Shown here piece after piece: positions 16,516 to 25,535 of a stretch of 64,000 bases of DNA. The notes under the pieces were generated by a model. That model had not been told where the DNA came from. It saw nothing but the letters and a program-made list of their open reading frames with translations, and ran no database searches. Source of the stretch: CAYVUM01 sp964619055 (GTDB lineage: Bacteria > Pseudomonadota > Alphaproteobacteria > Rhodospirillales > Defluviicoccaceae); contig CAZUDB010000009.1 in assembly GCA_964619055.1 (NCBI GenBank), positions 1 to 64,000 on the forward strand. The letters are read 5' to 3'. The translations under genes were made by a program, and so were the position numbers. The first letter of the stretch is position 1; every line of letters starts with the position of its first letter.

Positions 16516-18269
16516 CAGCGCAACTCCTCTACGGGTTGTACACCGAACACATGCAGGCCCGACGCGATAACGACCTGAACCGCCCGAACCAGGGCCAGGC
16601 GCGCCATCGTCAACGGGAGATCTCCTGCGGTCATGAAACGAAGGCGGGCATCGTCCCTGCCCTTGGTCCACAAAAGGTGAAACAGAGCCGCTGTCTCCTG
16701 CAGGTAGTAAGCAACGCGGTGCGGCTCGTGGGCCTCGGCTGCCGCCTCAACCACGCGTGGCCATTGGGCTAGGGCCTTGATCATCTCGATCTCCGCCGGA
16801 TCGGTGAGCTGCTCCAGTGCTGCCGCCTTGAGGGCCGTGTCCCGCACAGCGTCTAGGCCCAGATCCTGGGCGGCCAAGCGCAGCACCGAGCGGCACCGAG
16901 CGTGGGCGTAGTGGACGTAAAATACCGGGTTTTCCCGGGACTGCTCGGCTACGGCCTGAAAGTCGAAATCAAGCTGGGCGTCGTTCTTGCGGGTCAGCAT
17001 CACGAAGCGGAAAACGTCTGGCCCGACCCGGTCCACGACCTCACGCAGAGTAATGAAGGAGCCTGAGCGCTTGGACATCTTGACCGGCTGGCCGCCGTCC
17101 AGCAGATTGACCATCTGGCATAGCTTGACGTCCAACGCAGCCTTGCCGTCGGTGATGGCCGTCACCGCTGCCTGCATGCGCTTCACATAACCGCCATGGT
17201 CGGCGCCCCAAATGTCAATCAGTGTGCGCGCGCCGCGCCGCGCCTTGTCACGATGGTAGGCGATGTCGCTGGCGAAGTAGGTCCAGGATCCGTCGGATTT
17301 CTTCAGGGGCCGGTCGACGTCGTCGCCGAACACGGTGGCTCGAAACAGGGCTTGCGGCCGCGGCTCCCAATCGTCGGGTAGCTTGCCCTTGGGCGGCTCC
17401 AAAACACCTTCGTAAATGAGCTCGCGGCTGACGAGGTCGTCATAGGCGGCGGCGACCTCGCCGCCCTCCACCAGCGCACGTTCGGAGCAGAAGACGTCGT
17501 GGCGAACGCCTACCGCAGCAAGGTCGTCTTTGATCAGCTTCAGCATGTCGGCCACGGCCCGCTCGCGAAAATGCGCCAGCCACTCCGCTTCGTCGCTATT
17601 GAGCCAGCGCACGCCATCCTCCGCGGCGATGGCCTCGCCAACGGCAACCAGGTAATCGCCGGGATACAGGCCCGCCGGAATGGTCCCGATCTCTTCGCCA
17701 AGAGCCTCGCGGTAGCGCAGGAACGCAGAGCGGGCGAGCGTATCCACCTGGGCGCCGGCGTCATTGACGTAATACTCGCGTGTTACTGTCCAGCCGGCCT
17801 TGGCCAGAAGTGCCGCCAAGGCATCGCCAACGATGGCTCCACGGCCATGGCCCACGTGAAGCGGGCCGGTCGGATTAGCGGATACGTACTCGACGTTAAC
17901 GGCCGTGCCGCCGCCCATCGACGACGCCCCATACTCCAGACCGGCATCCAGGATATCGCGTACTCGTGCGGGCCAAAACGCGAGCGATAAACGGAGATTA
18001 ATGAAGCCCGGACCGGCGATCTCCACGCCGTCGACGGCTTCCAGGTGGCTCAGCCGTTCGGCCAAGAGACCTGCTAGGTCACGCGGCTTCCGTCCTGCTG
18101 CCTTGGCCAGCACCATGGCGGCATTGCTGCTGATATCACCGTGCTGAGGGTCGCGCGGTGGCTCGACGGCAATGCGGTCCGTCTTGAGCCCGGCCGGCAA
18201 CACGCCATCAGCGATCAAATCCTGCACCGCGCTGTTCAAGGCCGCTTGAAAATGGCGAAACAGGTTCAT
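16515..18269 (-). CDS. argS: Arginyl-tRNA synthetase
   Basis: ArgS is a class I synthetase charging tRNA-Arg. The 584-residue protein shows the N-terminal Add-1 domain (from MNLFRHFQAALNSAV), the HIGH-type motif in PTGPLHVGHGRGAIVGDAL, the KMSKRSG signature loop near residue 385, and a C-terminal anticodon-binding (DALR) domain ending QVVIASGLHVFGVQPVEELR. Its ATG overlaps the dgt stop (ATGA), so the two are probably translated together. Confidence 0.98.
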   Translation of the reverse strand: MNLFRHFQAALNSAVQDLIADGVLPAGLKTDRIAVEPPRDPQHGDISSNAAMVLAKAAGRKPRDLAGLLAERLSHLEAVDGVEIAGPGFINLRLSLAFWPARVRDILDAGLEYGASSMGGGTAVNVEYVSANPTGPLHVGHGRGAIVGDALAALLAKAGWTVTREYYVNDAGAQVDTLARSAFLRYREALGEEIGTIPAGLYPGDYLVAVGEAIAAEDGVRWLNSDEAEWLAHFRERAVADMLKLIKDDLAAVGVRHDVFCSERALVEGGEVAAAYDDLVSRELIYEGVLEPPKGKLPDDWEPRPQALFRATVFGDDVDRPLKKSDGSWTYFASDIAYHRDKARRGARTLIDIWGADHGGYVKRMQAAVTAITDGKAALDVKLCQMVNLLDGGQPVKMSKRSGSFITLREVVDRVGPDVFRFVMLTRKNDAQLDFDFQAVAEQSRENPVFYVHYAHARCRSVLRLAAQDLGLDAVRDTALKAAALEQLTDPAEIEMIKALAQWPRVVEAAAEAHEPHRVAYYLQETAALFHLLWTKGRDDARLRFMTAGDLPLTMARLALVRAVQVVIASGLHVFGVQPVEELR

Positions 18270-19465
18270 GACGACCTCGACTGCACGTCGAGCAGCATGC
18301 GGTGTTCACCGAGCGCAAACCGGTCCGTCATACCGGCAATGTAGTCGGCCACAGCCCGGGCAGTTTCTCGAACGCCATGGGCGCTGGCCCGGCCCCGCCA
18401 CTTGGTGGGCAGCGTGTCAGGCTCATTCATCAACTGGGCAAACAACTCGCGCACCACGCGCCGAGCCTTGCTGGCCATCCGGTTTACGGTGTAGTGCCGG
18501 TACATGTTCTCAAATAAAAAACAGCGCAGCATCCGGTCGTGGCTTTCCATGGCCTTCGAAAAGCCCACAACGGGGTGGTCCAAGTGGCGCACGGCGTCGG
18601 CGGAAGTCGGGCCGGCCAGGAGCAGCCGGCGCCTGGTTTCATCAATCAGGTCGTCGATCATTTGCGTTATCAGACGGCGAACCAGCTCGTGCACCAGCCT
18701 AGAAAACGGCAGATTAGGATGCACGTCTCGGATCTCGGAAAGAGTGGTCGCCACGAGCGGGACCTTAGCCAAGGCCTCCAGCGTGAACAAACCCACCCGC
18801 AAGCCATCGTCGATATCATGATTGTTGTAGGCGATGTCGTCGGCGGCGGCGGCCACTTGCGCTTCCGCGCTCGGGTACGTGTCGAGCTCCAGATCATGGT
18901 CCGCCGTGTAGGCTGCAATCGCTTCCGGCAGAGCCGCAGTGGCAACAGCGTCTCGATGCGCATCGGCCCACAGCAATGGGCCGTTGTGCTTGACCAGTCC
19001 CTCCAGCGTCTCCCAGCTTAAGTTGAGACCGTCGAAGTCGGCGTAACGCTGCTCCAGGAAGGTGACGACGCGCAGGCTTTGCGCGTTGTGATCGAAGCCA
19101 CCGTAAGCTTCCATCATCTCCTTTAGGGCATCCTCCCCGGCATGGCCAAAGGGCGGGTGGCCGAGGTCGTGGGCCAGCGCCAGAGCCTCCCCAAGGTCCT
19201 CGTCCAGACGGAGGTCGCGGCAGATGGTCCGGGTGATCTGGGACACCTCCAAGCTGTGAGTGAGGCGCGTGCGAAAGAAGTCGCCTTCGTGATTGACGAA
19301 CACCTGCGTCTTGTACTGAAGTCGACGAAACGCAGCCGAATGGATGATGCGATCGCGGTCCCGTTGAAAGCACGTGCGATTGCGCGCCGGCGGTTCCGCA
19401 TGGAGGCGACCGCGGGTTAGGACAGCACGACTGGCGTAGGCAGCCAAATGGTCCGGTGCGTTCAT
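18266..19465 (-). CDS. dgt: Deoxyguanosinetriphosphate triphosphohydrolase-like protein (HD domain)
   Basis: This is a 399-residue cytoplasmic HD-domain enzyme that removes triphosphate from dNTPs, probably controlling dNTP pools. Metal ligands lie in RTRLTHSLEVSQ and ALAHDLGHPPFGHAGE, the HD signature; FQRDRDRIIHSAAFRRLQYKTQV precedes them as in all family members, given here by its parts FQRDRDRI and AFRRL. The ATG at 19465 begins MNAPDHLAAYA; a GTG six bases upstream is also possible. The gene diverges from the erpA-like gene, with promoters expected in the 155 bases between. Confidence 0.94.
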   Translation of the reverse strand: MNAPDHLAAYASRAVLTRGRLHAEPPARNRTCFQRDRDRIIHSAAFRRLQYKTQVFVNHEGDFFRTRLTHSLEVSQITRTICRDLRLDEDLGEALALAHDLGHPPFGHAGEDALKEMMEAYGGFDHNAQSLRVVTFLEQRYADFDGLNLSWETLEGLVKHNGPLLWADAHRDAVATAALPEAIAAYTADHDLELDTYPSAEAQVAAAADDIAYNNHDIDDGLRVGLFTLEALAKVPLVATTLSEIRDVHPNLPFSRLVHELVRRLITQMIDDLIDETRRRLLLAGPTSADAVRHLDHPVVGFSKAMESHDRMLRCFLFENMYRHYTVNRMASKARRVVRELFAQLMNEPDTLPTKWRGRASAHGVRETARAVADYIAGMTDRFALGEHRMLLDVQSRSS

Positions 19466-19620
19466 GGCCACAAAGGTAACGGTGGCGCAAAAAACGGGCA
19501 ACGTGGCCCCGAAAGGACACCGTGGTTTCGTTTGACAATGGCGCCCCGCACATTAGATCCTGTTATATTGTCAGGAATTCTGACCCATAGGTGGTGGTAG
19601 GGGTCCTGGTGGAGATCGGT

Positions 19621-19956
19621 ATGGCAGACGTGAGCATCGGGTTGAGCGACAGCGCTATTCGGCGAATCAGCAGCTTGCGGGCAGCCGAGGGCACACCTGA
19701 TCTGATGCTGCGGATCACGGTATCCGGCGGCGGATGCTCCGGCTTCCAATACGGTTTCAGTCTCGGCAAGCCGGACAACGAGGACGACCATGTGTTCGAG
19801 CGTGACGGGGTCGGTGTTGTCGTGGACTCGGTTTCGCTGGACTTGCTCGGTGGGTCCGAGGTGGACTTCGTCGAGGATCTGGTGGGATCCTACTTTGCCA
19901 TCAAAAATCCGAACGCCAGTTCCACCTGCGGGTGCGGAACATCGTTCTCAATATAG
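19621..19956 (+). CDS. erpA: Iron-sulfur cluster insertion protein, A-type (ErpA/IscA family)
   Basis: This is a 111-residue A-type carrier delivering Fe-S clusters to target proteins. The three conserved Cys are present: one in SGGGCSGFQY and two in the C-terminal STCGCGTSFSI. The ATG at 19621 has GGAG eight bases upstream; ten extra codons upstream in frame lack a ribosome site. The Fe-S assembly genes themselves are not in the window. The assignment to ErpA rather than IscA or SufA rests on the length and the GSEVDFVEDLVGS-type sequence, so the symbol is tentative. Confidence 0.88.
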   Translation: MADVSIGLSDSAIRRISSLRAAEGTPDLMLRITVSGGGCSGFQYGFSLGKPDNEDDHVFERDGVGVVVDSVSLDLLGGSEVDFVEDLVGSYFAIKNPNASSTCGCGTSFSI

Positions 19957-20002
19957 GTGGCGCTGCCGGCGCTTGAGCTCCGTCGGCCTGAGGTCAGCCA
20001 TC

Positions 20003-20782
20003 ATGCCCGTCGTCGCGACCTGGAATGTCAACTCCCTCAAGGTGCGGCAGGATCATCTGATTAATTGGCTCGGTTCAACCGAGCCGGACATTGTGCTCCT
20101 CCAGGAGCTGAAGCTCGAAGCGGAGGCTGTGCCGTACAAAGCCCTGTCCGCCGCTGGCTATCACGCCGTTGCGGTGGGGCAAAAGGCCTACAATGGCGTT
20201 GCCGTTCTGTCCCGTCATCCGATCGAGGTCTTGGCCGATCGGCTGCCCGGGGAGGATGGTGACGGTCAGGCGCGCTACTTGGAGGTGCGAACGGCGAATC
20301 TGCGAGTGGCGTCGATTTATCTGCCGAATGGCAACCCGGTCGACACCGAGAAATTCGCCTACAAGCTGTCGTGGCTAGAGCGGTTGGAGTCCCACGTACG
20401 CACGCTGCTCGCCACAGAAGAAGCTTTTGTGCTGGGCGGCGATTACAATGTGGCGCCGACGGATGAGGATGTCCACGACCCGGCCGCGTTCGCCAACGAC
20501 GCGCTGTGCCGACCGGAATCCCGCGCTGCCTTCCGCCGCATCCTGTGGCATGGGCTTACCGATGCGGTCAGTTCACGCTGCGGCGGCCCCCACCGTTTCA
20601 CATGGTGGGATTACCGCAACCGCGGATTTGAGTTGGACCAAGGGCTTCGCATCGACCACCTCCTGCTCTCGCCCCACGCGGCCGATCGCCTGACCGGGGC
20701 CGCCGTTGACCGAACACCGCGTTCCTGGGATAAGCCGTCCGATCACACTCCCGTCACCTGCACACTTGCGGAGGCTGCATGA
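20003..20782 (+). CDS. xth: Exodeoxyribonuclease III (AP endonuclease)
   Basis: This 259-residue enzyme of the endonuclease/exonuclease/phosphatase fold cleaves DNA at abasic sites and degrades 3' ends. It shows ATWNVNSLKVR at the N-terminus, the metal-binding Glu in LLQELKLEAE, GGDYNVAPTDEDVHDP with the catalytic Asp and Asn, and the terminal SDHTPV with the catalytic His. The ATG at 20003 has GAGG nine bases upstream. It ends in an ATGA overlap with the M16 peptidase gene, so the two are co-translated. Confidence 0.96.
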   Translation: MPVVATWNVNSLKVRQDHLINWLGSTEPDIVLLQELKLEAEAVPYKALSAAGYHAVAVGQKAYNGVAVLSRHPIEVLADRLPGEDGDGQARYLEVRTANLRVASIYLPNGNPVDTEKFAYKLSWLERLESHVRTLLATEEAFVLGGDYNVAPTDEDVHDPAAFANDALCRPESRAAFRRILWHGLTDAVSSRCGGPHRFTWWDYRNRGFELDQGLRIDHLLLSPHAADRLTGAAVDRTPRSWDKPSDHTPVTCTLAEAA

Positions 20783-22044
20783 CTGCCATCCGGGTCACGA
20801 CCCTTGACAACGGCCTCAGGGTTGCCACCGACCCCATGGCAACGGTCGAGACCACCTCGCTCGGCGTCTGGATCGACACCGGCGCTCGGGACGAGACTGC
20901 AACTAACAATGGCGTCTCGCACTTCCTCGAACACATGGTTTTCAAAGGCACGCCGCGGCGCGACGCCCGTGCAATCGCTGAGGAAATCGAGGCCGTCGGT
21001 GGTCACCTGAACGCCCACACCGCACGCGAATACACGGCCTACTATGCGAAGGTGCTGAAAGAAGACGCACTGCTCGCGCTCGATATCGTCGCTGACCTAG
21101 TCCAAAACGCTGTGCTCGATCCGGAGGAGTTGGAACGGGAGCGAGCCGTCATCGTCCAGGAGATCATGCAGGCCCTAGACACGCCCGACGACGTGGTGTT
21201 CGAGCGTTTTCAGGAAACAGCCTTTCCACAGCAATCTTTGGGCCGCTCTGTTCTCGGCACTGCGGAGTTGATCCGCGCCATGCCACGGGAAACCCTGCTT
21301 GACTATCGCAACGCGCAGTATCGCGCTGACCGCATGGTAGTCTCCGCTGCCGGCCGGATTGACCATGATCGCTTCGTAGAAGCGGTCAAAGAAGCGTTTC
21401 GGAACCTCCCCTCGGGTTCCGCGGTCGGAGGCCGCCCAGCGGCCAGCTATGTGGGCGGCGATTGGCGTGAAAACCGGGACTTGGAGCAAGTCCAGCTCTT
21501 GATGGGCTTCGAGGGCGTGTCCTTCAGACACCAGGACTTCTTCGCCGTGTCGCTGCTGTCGACCGTCCTTGGCGGCGGCATGTCCTCGCGGCTTTTCCAG
21601 GAAGTGCGGGAGAAGCGCGGCCTCGTCTATTCCATCTATACGTTTCCGAGCTCCTTTCTCGACTGCGGCCTGTTCGGGATTTATGCAGGCACGGGCGAAA
21701 CGGCGGCAGCGGAGGTGATCCCGCTGATTTGTGACGAGTTGCGGCGGATTGCCGTAGACCTTGAAGAGACGGAGTTGGCTCGCGCCAGGGCTCAGCTCAA
21801 GTCCAACATCCTAATGGGTCTGGAGAGCTCGGCGGCGCGTTGTGATCAGCTCGCCCGACAACTCCTTGTGTTTGGACGACCGCTGTCGGTTGGGGAGATT
21901 GTGGGCAACATCGAGAGCACGGATGCCACCGCCGTTCGCGCCTCTGCCGAGCGGCTGTTCGCCAGCCCAGTCACGTGCGCTGCGCTTGGACCTGTTGACC
22001 AGGTGCCAAGCGTCCAGGATGTTGCCGCGCGTTTGGCCGCGTAG
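20779..22044 (+). CDS. M16 family zinc peptidase (processing-peptidase-like)
   Basis: This 421-residue protein is a member of the pitrilysin/mitochondrial processing peptidase family. The inverted zinc motif HFLEH is at about residue 50, followed 70-odd residues later by the ligand Glu in the ERERAVIVQEI helix. The second half carries the usual non-catalytic M16 domain with the R/Y pair region SRLFQEVREKRGLVYSIY. It has no signal peptide, so it is likely cytoplasmic. In many alphaproteobacteria a gene of this type follows thrC; here it follows xth instead. Confidence 0.93.
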   Translation: MTAIRVTTLDNGLRVATDPMATVETTSLGVWIDTGARDETATNNGVSHFLEHMVFKGTPRRDARAIAEEIEAVGGHLNAHTAREYTAYYAKVLKEDALLALDIVADLVQNAVLDPEELERERAVIVQEIMQALDTPDDVVFERFQETAFPQQSLGRSVLGTAELIRAMPRETLLDYRNAQYRADRMVVSAAGRIDHDRFVEAVKEAFRNLPSGSAVGGRPAASYVGGDWRENRDLEQVQLLMGFEGVSFRHQDFFAVSLLSTVLGGGMSSRLFQEVREKRGLVYSIYTFPSSFLDCGLFGIYAGTGETAAAEVIPLICDELRRIAVDLEETELARARAQLKSNILMGLESSAARCDQLARQLLVFGRPLSVGEIVGNIESTDATAVRASAERLFASPVTCAALGPVDQVPSVQDVAARLAA

Positions 22045-22092
22045 GGTAAGGCTCGGACGTCGCGCTGGCGCAAACGGATCCCGGATAAACGA

Positions 22093-22689
22093 TCAGGCGT
22101 GGCCGGCCGTATCTGACAGCATTCGGGGGTCAATCCCGATTTTAGCCATAGCGCGCTCCCACTTGGTGTCCAAGTTGTCATCGAACACCAAGTCCACATC
22201 GGCCCGGACGCTGAGCCAGCCGTTGGCGAGGATTTCAGAATCGAGTTGGCCGGGGCCCCATCCGGCGTAACCAAGGGCAAGCAGGTGGCGGCGCGGGCCG
22301 AGTCCGTTGGCGATGGCCTTCAGCACGTCAACCGTGGCCGTGAGCGCAATCTCGTTGTCCACCTGCATCGTGCCTTCATGGGCGTAATCTTGGGTGTGCA
22401 GCACAAAACCGCGCCCGGTTTCCACCGGCCCACCGAAATGCACACTGACGTCCTCACAAACGCGCAACGAAGCATCGATTCCAAGCTGGCTCAACAAATC
22501 AGGAAAGCTCAGCCTATCGAACACGCGATTGACAAGTAGGCCCATGGCGCCTTCGGAATTATGGGCGCACATGTAAATAACCGACTTGGCGAAGCGTGAG
22601 TCGGGCATCCCCGGCATAGCAACCAAGAGGCTGCCAGCCAATGAGCTGTCGGCATCCAAATCGGCTTTCGCGTCGGTGTCAGGTCTCAT
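22093..22689 (-). CDS. YqgE/AlgH family protein (DUF179)
   Basis: This is a 198-residue cytoplasmic protein of the YqgE/AlgH family. Recognisable segments are LAGSLLVAMPGMPDSRF near the N-terminus, VIYMCAHNSEGAMGLLVNR, VHFGGPVETGRGFVLH and GYAGWGPGQLDSEI, all typical of the family. The biochemical role is not established; homologues have been tied to transcription control and are often near ruvX or peroxiredoxin genes. Here it converges on the M16 gene and diverges from a peroxiredoxin gene. Confidence 0.93.
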   Translation of the reverse strand: MRPDTDAKADLDADSSLAGSLLVAMPGMPDSRFAKSVIYMCAHNSEGAMGLLVNRVFDRLSFPDLLSQLGIDASLRVCEDVSVHFGGPVETGRGFVLHTQDYAHEGTMQVDNEIALTATVDVLKAIANGLGPRRHLLALGYAGWGPGQLDSEILANGWLSVRADVDLVFDDNLDTKWERAMAKIGIDPRMLSDTAGHA

Positions 22690-23022
22690 GGTTCCCTCAT
22701 CTGGGTCCCTTAGCCCTCGTCAACCACCCTGCCGCTCAGCGACAGTGTGCCACAGGCGGCATGCGGAAAAAACCCCGATGGCGCCATGTCTGGCCTGCTG
22801 GCCTTTCCGGGCAATGAACGCGTAGTGAGACTGCATAATAAGCCCCTTCGAAGCGGTTAAGGCCAACCGTGGTCCGGACGCTTTGGCAGCCAGGCCGCAC
22901 GACGATCCGTCACGTGGGCTTTGAATTCACGAGGCCTTGGTCCCATGTGCAACGGAAGGCGATAAGATCGCCGGCCTTTGTCACATCTATCCAGGCACAC
23001 TATTGAGAGAGGGTTTTGCGGG
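22690..23022. other. 333-base intergenic region between yqgE-like and peroxiredoxin genes
   Basis: No convincing gene is visible. This divergent region should hold the promoters of both neighbours. A 6-bp hairpin, GGCGAT/ATCGCC with loop AAG (22958-22972), lies about 50 bases before the peroxiredoxin start and could be an operator or part of the leader. Confidence 0.5.
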
Positions 23023-23505
23023 ATGACACTGCAAGCGGGGGATAAGATCCCATCGGCGACGCTGTTTCACATGGGCGAGAGTGGACCGGCTGCCGTGACG
23101 ACGGATGACCTGTTCAAGGGGAAGACAGTCGCAATTTTCGGGGTGCCGGGCGCCTTTACGCCGACCTGCTCCGCCAAACATCTTCCAAGCTTCATAGCCA
23201 ACGCAGATGCCCTGAAGGCGAAAGGGATCGATACGATTGCATGCACATCGGTAAATGATGTGTTCGTCATGGATGCCTGGGGCAAGGATCAGGGTGTCGG
23301 AGAGACGGTTCTGATGTTGGCTGACGGCGACGCGGCTTTTACCAAAGCGGCGGGACTTGAGCTGGACTTGACTGGCAAGGGTCTGGGGCTTCGCTGTCAG
23401 CGCTTTGCGATGGTTGTATCCGACGGCGTGGTTAAGTCGATCGAAATCGACGCTAAGGGCGGTTATGACAAAACCAGCGCCGAGACCATGCTCGCGTCGC
23501 TCTAA
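23023..23505 (+). CDS. Peroxiredoxin, Prx5 type
   Basis: This is a 160-residue thiol peroxidase that reduces peroxides. The peroxidatic Cys is at about residue 49 in VPGAFTPTCS, the Prx5-type active site, followed by HLP. GLGLRCQRFAMVV contains a further Cys near the conserved Arg of the active site. The preferred ATG at 23023 gives the standard MTLQAGDKIPSATL start; upstream codons in frame do not resemble the family. It converges on a hemerythrin gene. A reductant gene (glutaredoxin or thioredoxin) is not adjacent. Confidence 0.94.
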   Translation: MTLQAGDKIPSATLFHMGESGPAAVTTDDLFKGKTVAIFGVPGAFTPTCSAKHLPSFIANADALKAKGIDTIACTSVNDVFVMDAWGKDQGVGETVLMLADGDAAFTKAAGLELDLTGKGLGLRCQRFAMVVSDGVVKSIEIDAKGGYDKTSAETMLASL

Positions 23506-23523
23506 CGGTCGGTCCGACGAGGA

Positions 23524-23550
23524 GCAGTGGCCGGCATTGCCGGTCACTGT
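23524..23550. terminator. Hairpin between convergent peroxiredoxin and hemerythrin genes
   Basis: AGTGGCCGGC (23526-23535) and GCCGGTCACT (23539-23548) pair over ten positions with one G-U and a three-base loop; one or two further pairs extend the stem on either side. It lies 20 bases after the peroxiredoxin stop and serves both convergent genes by position. There is no clear T run, so intrinsic termination is uncertain. Confidence 0.45.
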
Positions 23551-23614
23551 GGCCGATGAGAACTGTGGCCGAATTGCGCTGGAGCGGCGTGGCGCCACGG
23601 ACGAGAGCCAGAGG

Positions 23615-24118
23615 TCATATGTCCTCGGGGTGGATACCCAAGGTCGGAAGGCACGGCGCAGCTTCGATGGCGATTCTGTCCACATCCCGCACTGCACCCA
23701 CGTAGGGCTTATAGGCCATGTCCTGGATCAGGATATGGTGACGCAGCCAACCGGTGAGATAATTAAACAACTCATCGACCATGGCGGGATCACGGGTACT
23801 GCCGTAGCGGGCGCGAAGCGCGTCCATGTAGTCCGCGAAGCTCTCGTGCTCGGCCCTATGGAACACAGTTCCCGGAAACCGAATGGCCTCCATGACATGC
23901 TCTTCGCGACGAAAATGATAAACGCCATAAAGCTTCAGCGTTTCGAGGACGGTCACGATCGTTGCGCTCGTCGCACCCTCATCTTTGGCCGTCCGCAGTA
24001 GATTAACGATACGAACCAGTCGCTGATGATCGCCGTCCAGTGCCGGCACGCCAACACTCATGGCTTCCGTCCAGCGAAATTTCTCGGGTTTCTTCGTCGA
24101 CACCGAACCGGCACTCAT
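23615..24118 (-). CDS. Bacteriohemerythrin (intact diiron site)
   Basis: This is a 167-residue four-helix hemerythrin, an oxygen- or NO-binding diiron protein. All seven ligands of the canonical site are visible: His in LDGDHQRL, HxxxE in YHFRREE, HxxxH in FHRAEH and HxxxxD in RHHILIQDM. The helix spacing and the KPYV ending match bacteriohemerythrins. I chose the ATG at 24118; a GTG directly before it is also possible. A second, related gene lies 63 bases upstream on the same strand and has lost most ligands. Peroxiredoxin on the other side suggests a link to oxygen or oxidative stress (inference). Confidence 0.93.
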   Translation of the reverse strand: MSAGSVSTKKPEKFRWTEAMSVGVPALDGDHQRLVRIVNLLRTAKDEGATSATIVTVLETLKLYGVYHFRREEHVMEAIRFPGTVFHRAEHESFADYMDALRARYGSTRDPAMVDELFNYLTGWLRHHILIQDMAYKPYVGAVRDVDRIAIEAAPCLPTLGIHPEDI

Positions 24119-24180
24119 CACGACTCTCTAATGCTGCACCGCAACAAGATAGCATGAAAGAGCCTATACACACCAGCTTT

Positions 24181-24900
24181 TTAGACACCGGCTGCGCGCG
24201 CGCCGTCTCGGACTGTTCCCGAAATGCATGTATCTGCGCCGGCGGCGGAGCGAAGGCGTCCTGGTGGGCGCGGGGGAGAACGATCGGCGAGGCGCAAGGC
24301 AGGAATTGGCGCTCGCTTCGCGGCCACGACTCGCAGCGGTGGCCTGCTTCGGTTGTCCATGGCCAAACCGGGAAGTCGTGGCATTGCCTGCCCCGCCCGG
24401 CTGTCGACGAGCTGTTCCTGGCCGGCGTGGCGCAGCAAAGCCGGCGCTGAGCTTTGCCGTGCGACCCGGTCGGCAAGATCGGGATCGATAATCAAAGGCT
24501 TAAGCGGCATGACGAACAACAGCACATGGTGAAACAACCAATCGCATAAGACATCACGAATTTCGGCCGCTTGTTCTGGGTTCGCCCCGCCGTCCACCCG
24601 AGCCTTCAAGGTGTCGGCCATGTCAAGAAAGGCCTGTCGTTCCTCGGCCAAAATGGATCGGTGGTCGGCATCCGCCAAAGCCATTACCCGATCGATCCGC
24701 TGAAAATGAAACCATGCGTAAGTGTTCAGCAATTCGAGAACCGTTACGAGCATGACCGACGCTTCATCAGGGTCGTCAATTCCGTGCAGCAGATTGATGA
24801 TGCGGTGCAAGCTGCGAAGGCCGCAATCCAGCGCCACCACGCCCACGTGTGGGAGCCGCCGGATTCCCGTTGGAGATTTTTTACCCCCTGATCGTGGCAT
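24181..24900 (-). CDS. Degenerate hemerythrin-like protein with extended C-terminus
   Basis: This is a 239-residue paralogue of the downstream bacteriohemerythrin. Hand alignment is unambiguous in VALDCGLRSLHRIINLL, FHFQRIDRVM and WLFHHVLLFVM. Of the seven diiron ligands only two His remain; the others read Leu, Ile, Leu, Arg and Val. The protein therefore probably binds no diiron centre. About 85 Arg/Pro/Ala-rich residues follow the four-helix part and resemble nothing I know. An ATG start at 24900 gives the full domain. It could be a regulatory partner of the intact copy or a gene in decay; the reading frame is undamaged, which favours some function. Confidence 0.75.
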   Translation of the reverse strand: MPRSGGKKSPTGIRRLPHVGVVALDCGLRSLHRIINLLHGIDDPDEASVMLVTVLELLNTYAWFHFQRIDRVMALADADHRSILAEERQAFLDMADTLKARVDGGANPEQAAEIRDVLCDWLFHHVLLFVMPLKPLIIDPDLADRVARQSSAPALLRHAGQEQLVDSRAGQAMPRLPGLAMDNRSRPPLRVVAAKRAPIPALRLADRSPPRPPGRLRSAAGADTCISGTVRDGARAAGV

Positions 24901-25037
24901 ATTTATGGCCTTTTTGGGTTAACTTTCTGACCCTACCACATCCATTGCGTCGCTATCCACAGGTTTATTCAACTTTAAGGAGTCATAACCGCAGCGATTC
25001 GTGATTTTTGGTTGCTCAAACCTTATCGCCATCCTAA

Positions 25038-25535
25038 TTAGTTGTGCATCTCAATCTCAGCCGCGGCACGCGCAAGCCGGTCGGCACGCTCATTCTCCGG
25101 ATGCCCGGCGTGACCTCGGATCCAGTGCCAGGTGACGCGATGGTGAGCAGCCACCTCGTCGAGCCGCAACCACAAGTCCGCATTCTTGACCGGCTTGCGA
25201 TCCGCCGTGCGCCACCCGTTGTGCTTCCAGCGATCCAGCCATGCCGTCATGCCATTGCGCACATAGCTGCTGTCGGTGAAAATCCGGACAGCTGTGGGAC
25301 GGCGCAGGGCCTCCAGAGCGGCGATGGCCGCCATCAGTTCCATGCGATTGTTGGTTGTATTGGGTTCGTGACCGGATAACTCCTTTTCGATCCCGCGCCA
25401 CCTCAAGATCGCCCCCCAGCCCCCCTGGCCTGGATTGCCGAGGCAGGCACCGTCGGTAAAAACGTCGACGGTGGCGCTCTCCTCACCTCCGGTTGCAGGT
25501 CTGTCAAGGTGACTCAACACCGTAGTCCCTTCCAT
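25038..25535 (-). CDS. rnhA: Ribonuclease HI
   Basis: RNase HI cleaves the RNA strand of RNA-DNA hybrids. The 165-residue protein carries the four acidic catalytic residues in FTDGACLGNPG, NRMELMAAI, IFTDSSYV and NERADRLA, plus the His-containing HWIRGHAGHPENE loop. The ATG at 25535 lies inside the end of thrB, giving a 32-base overlap; a GTG/TTG pair 15-18 bases further in, behind GGAAGGGA, could be the true start. thrB followed by rnhA is a common alphaproteobacterial pair. Confidence 0.95.
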   Translation of the reverse strand: MEGTTVLSHLDRPATGGEESATVDVFTDGACLGNPGQGGWGAILRWRGIEKELSGHEPNTTNNRMELMAAIAALEALRRPTAVRIFTDSSYVRNGMTAWLDRWKHNGWRTADRKPVKNADLWLRLDEVAAHHRVTWHWIRGHAGHPENERADRLARAAAEIEMHN

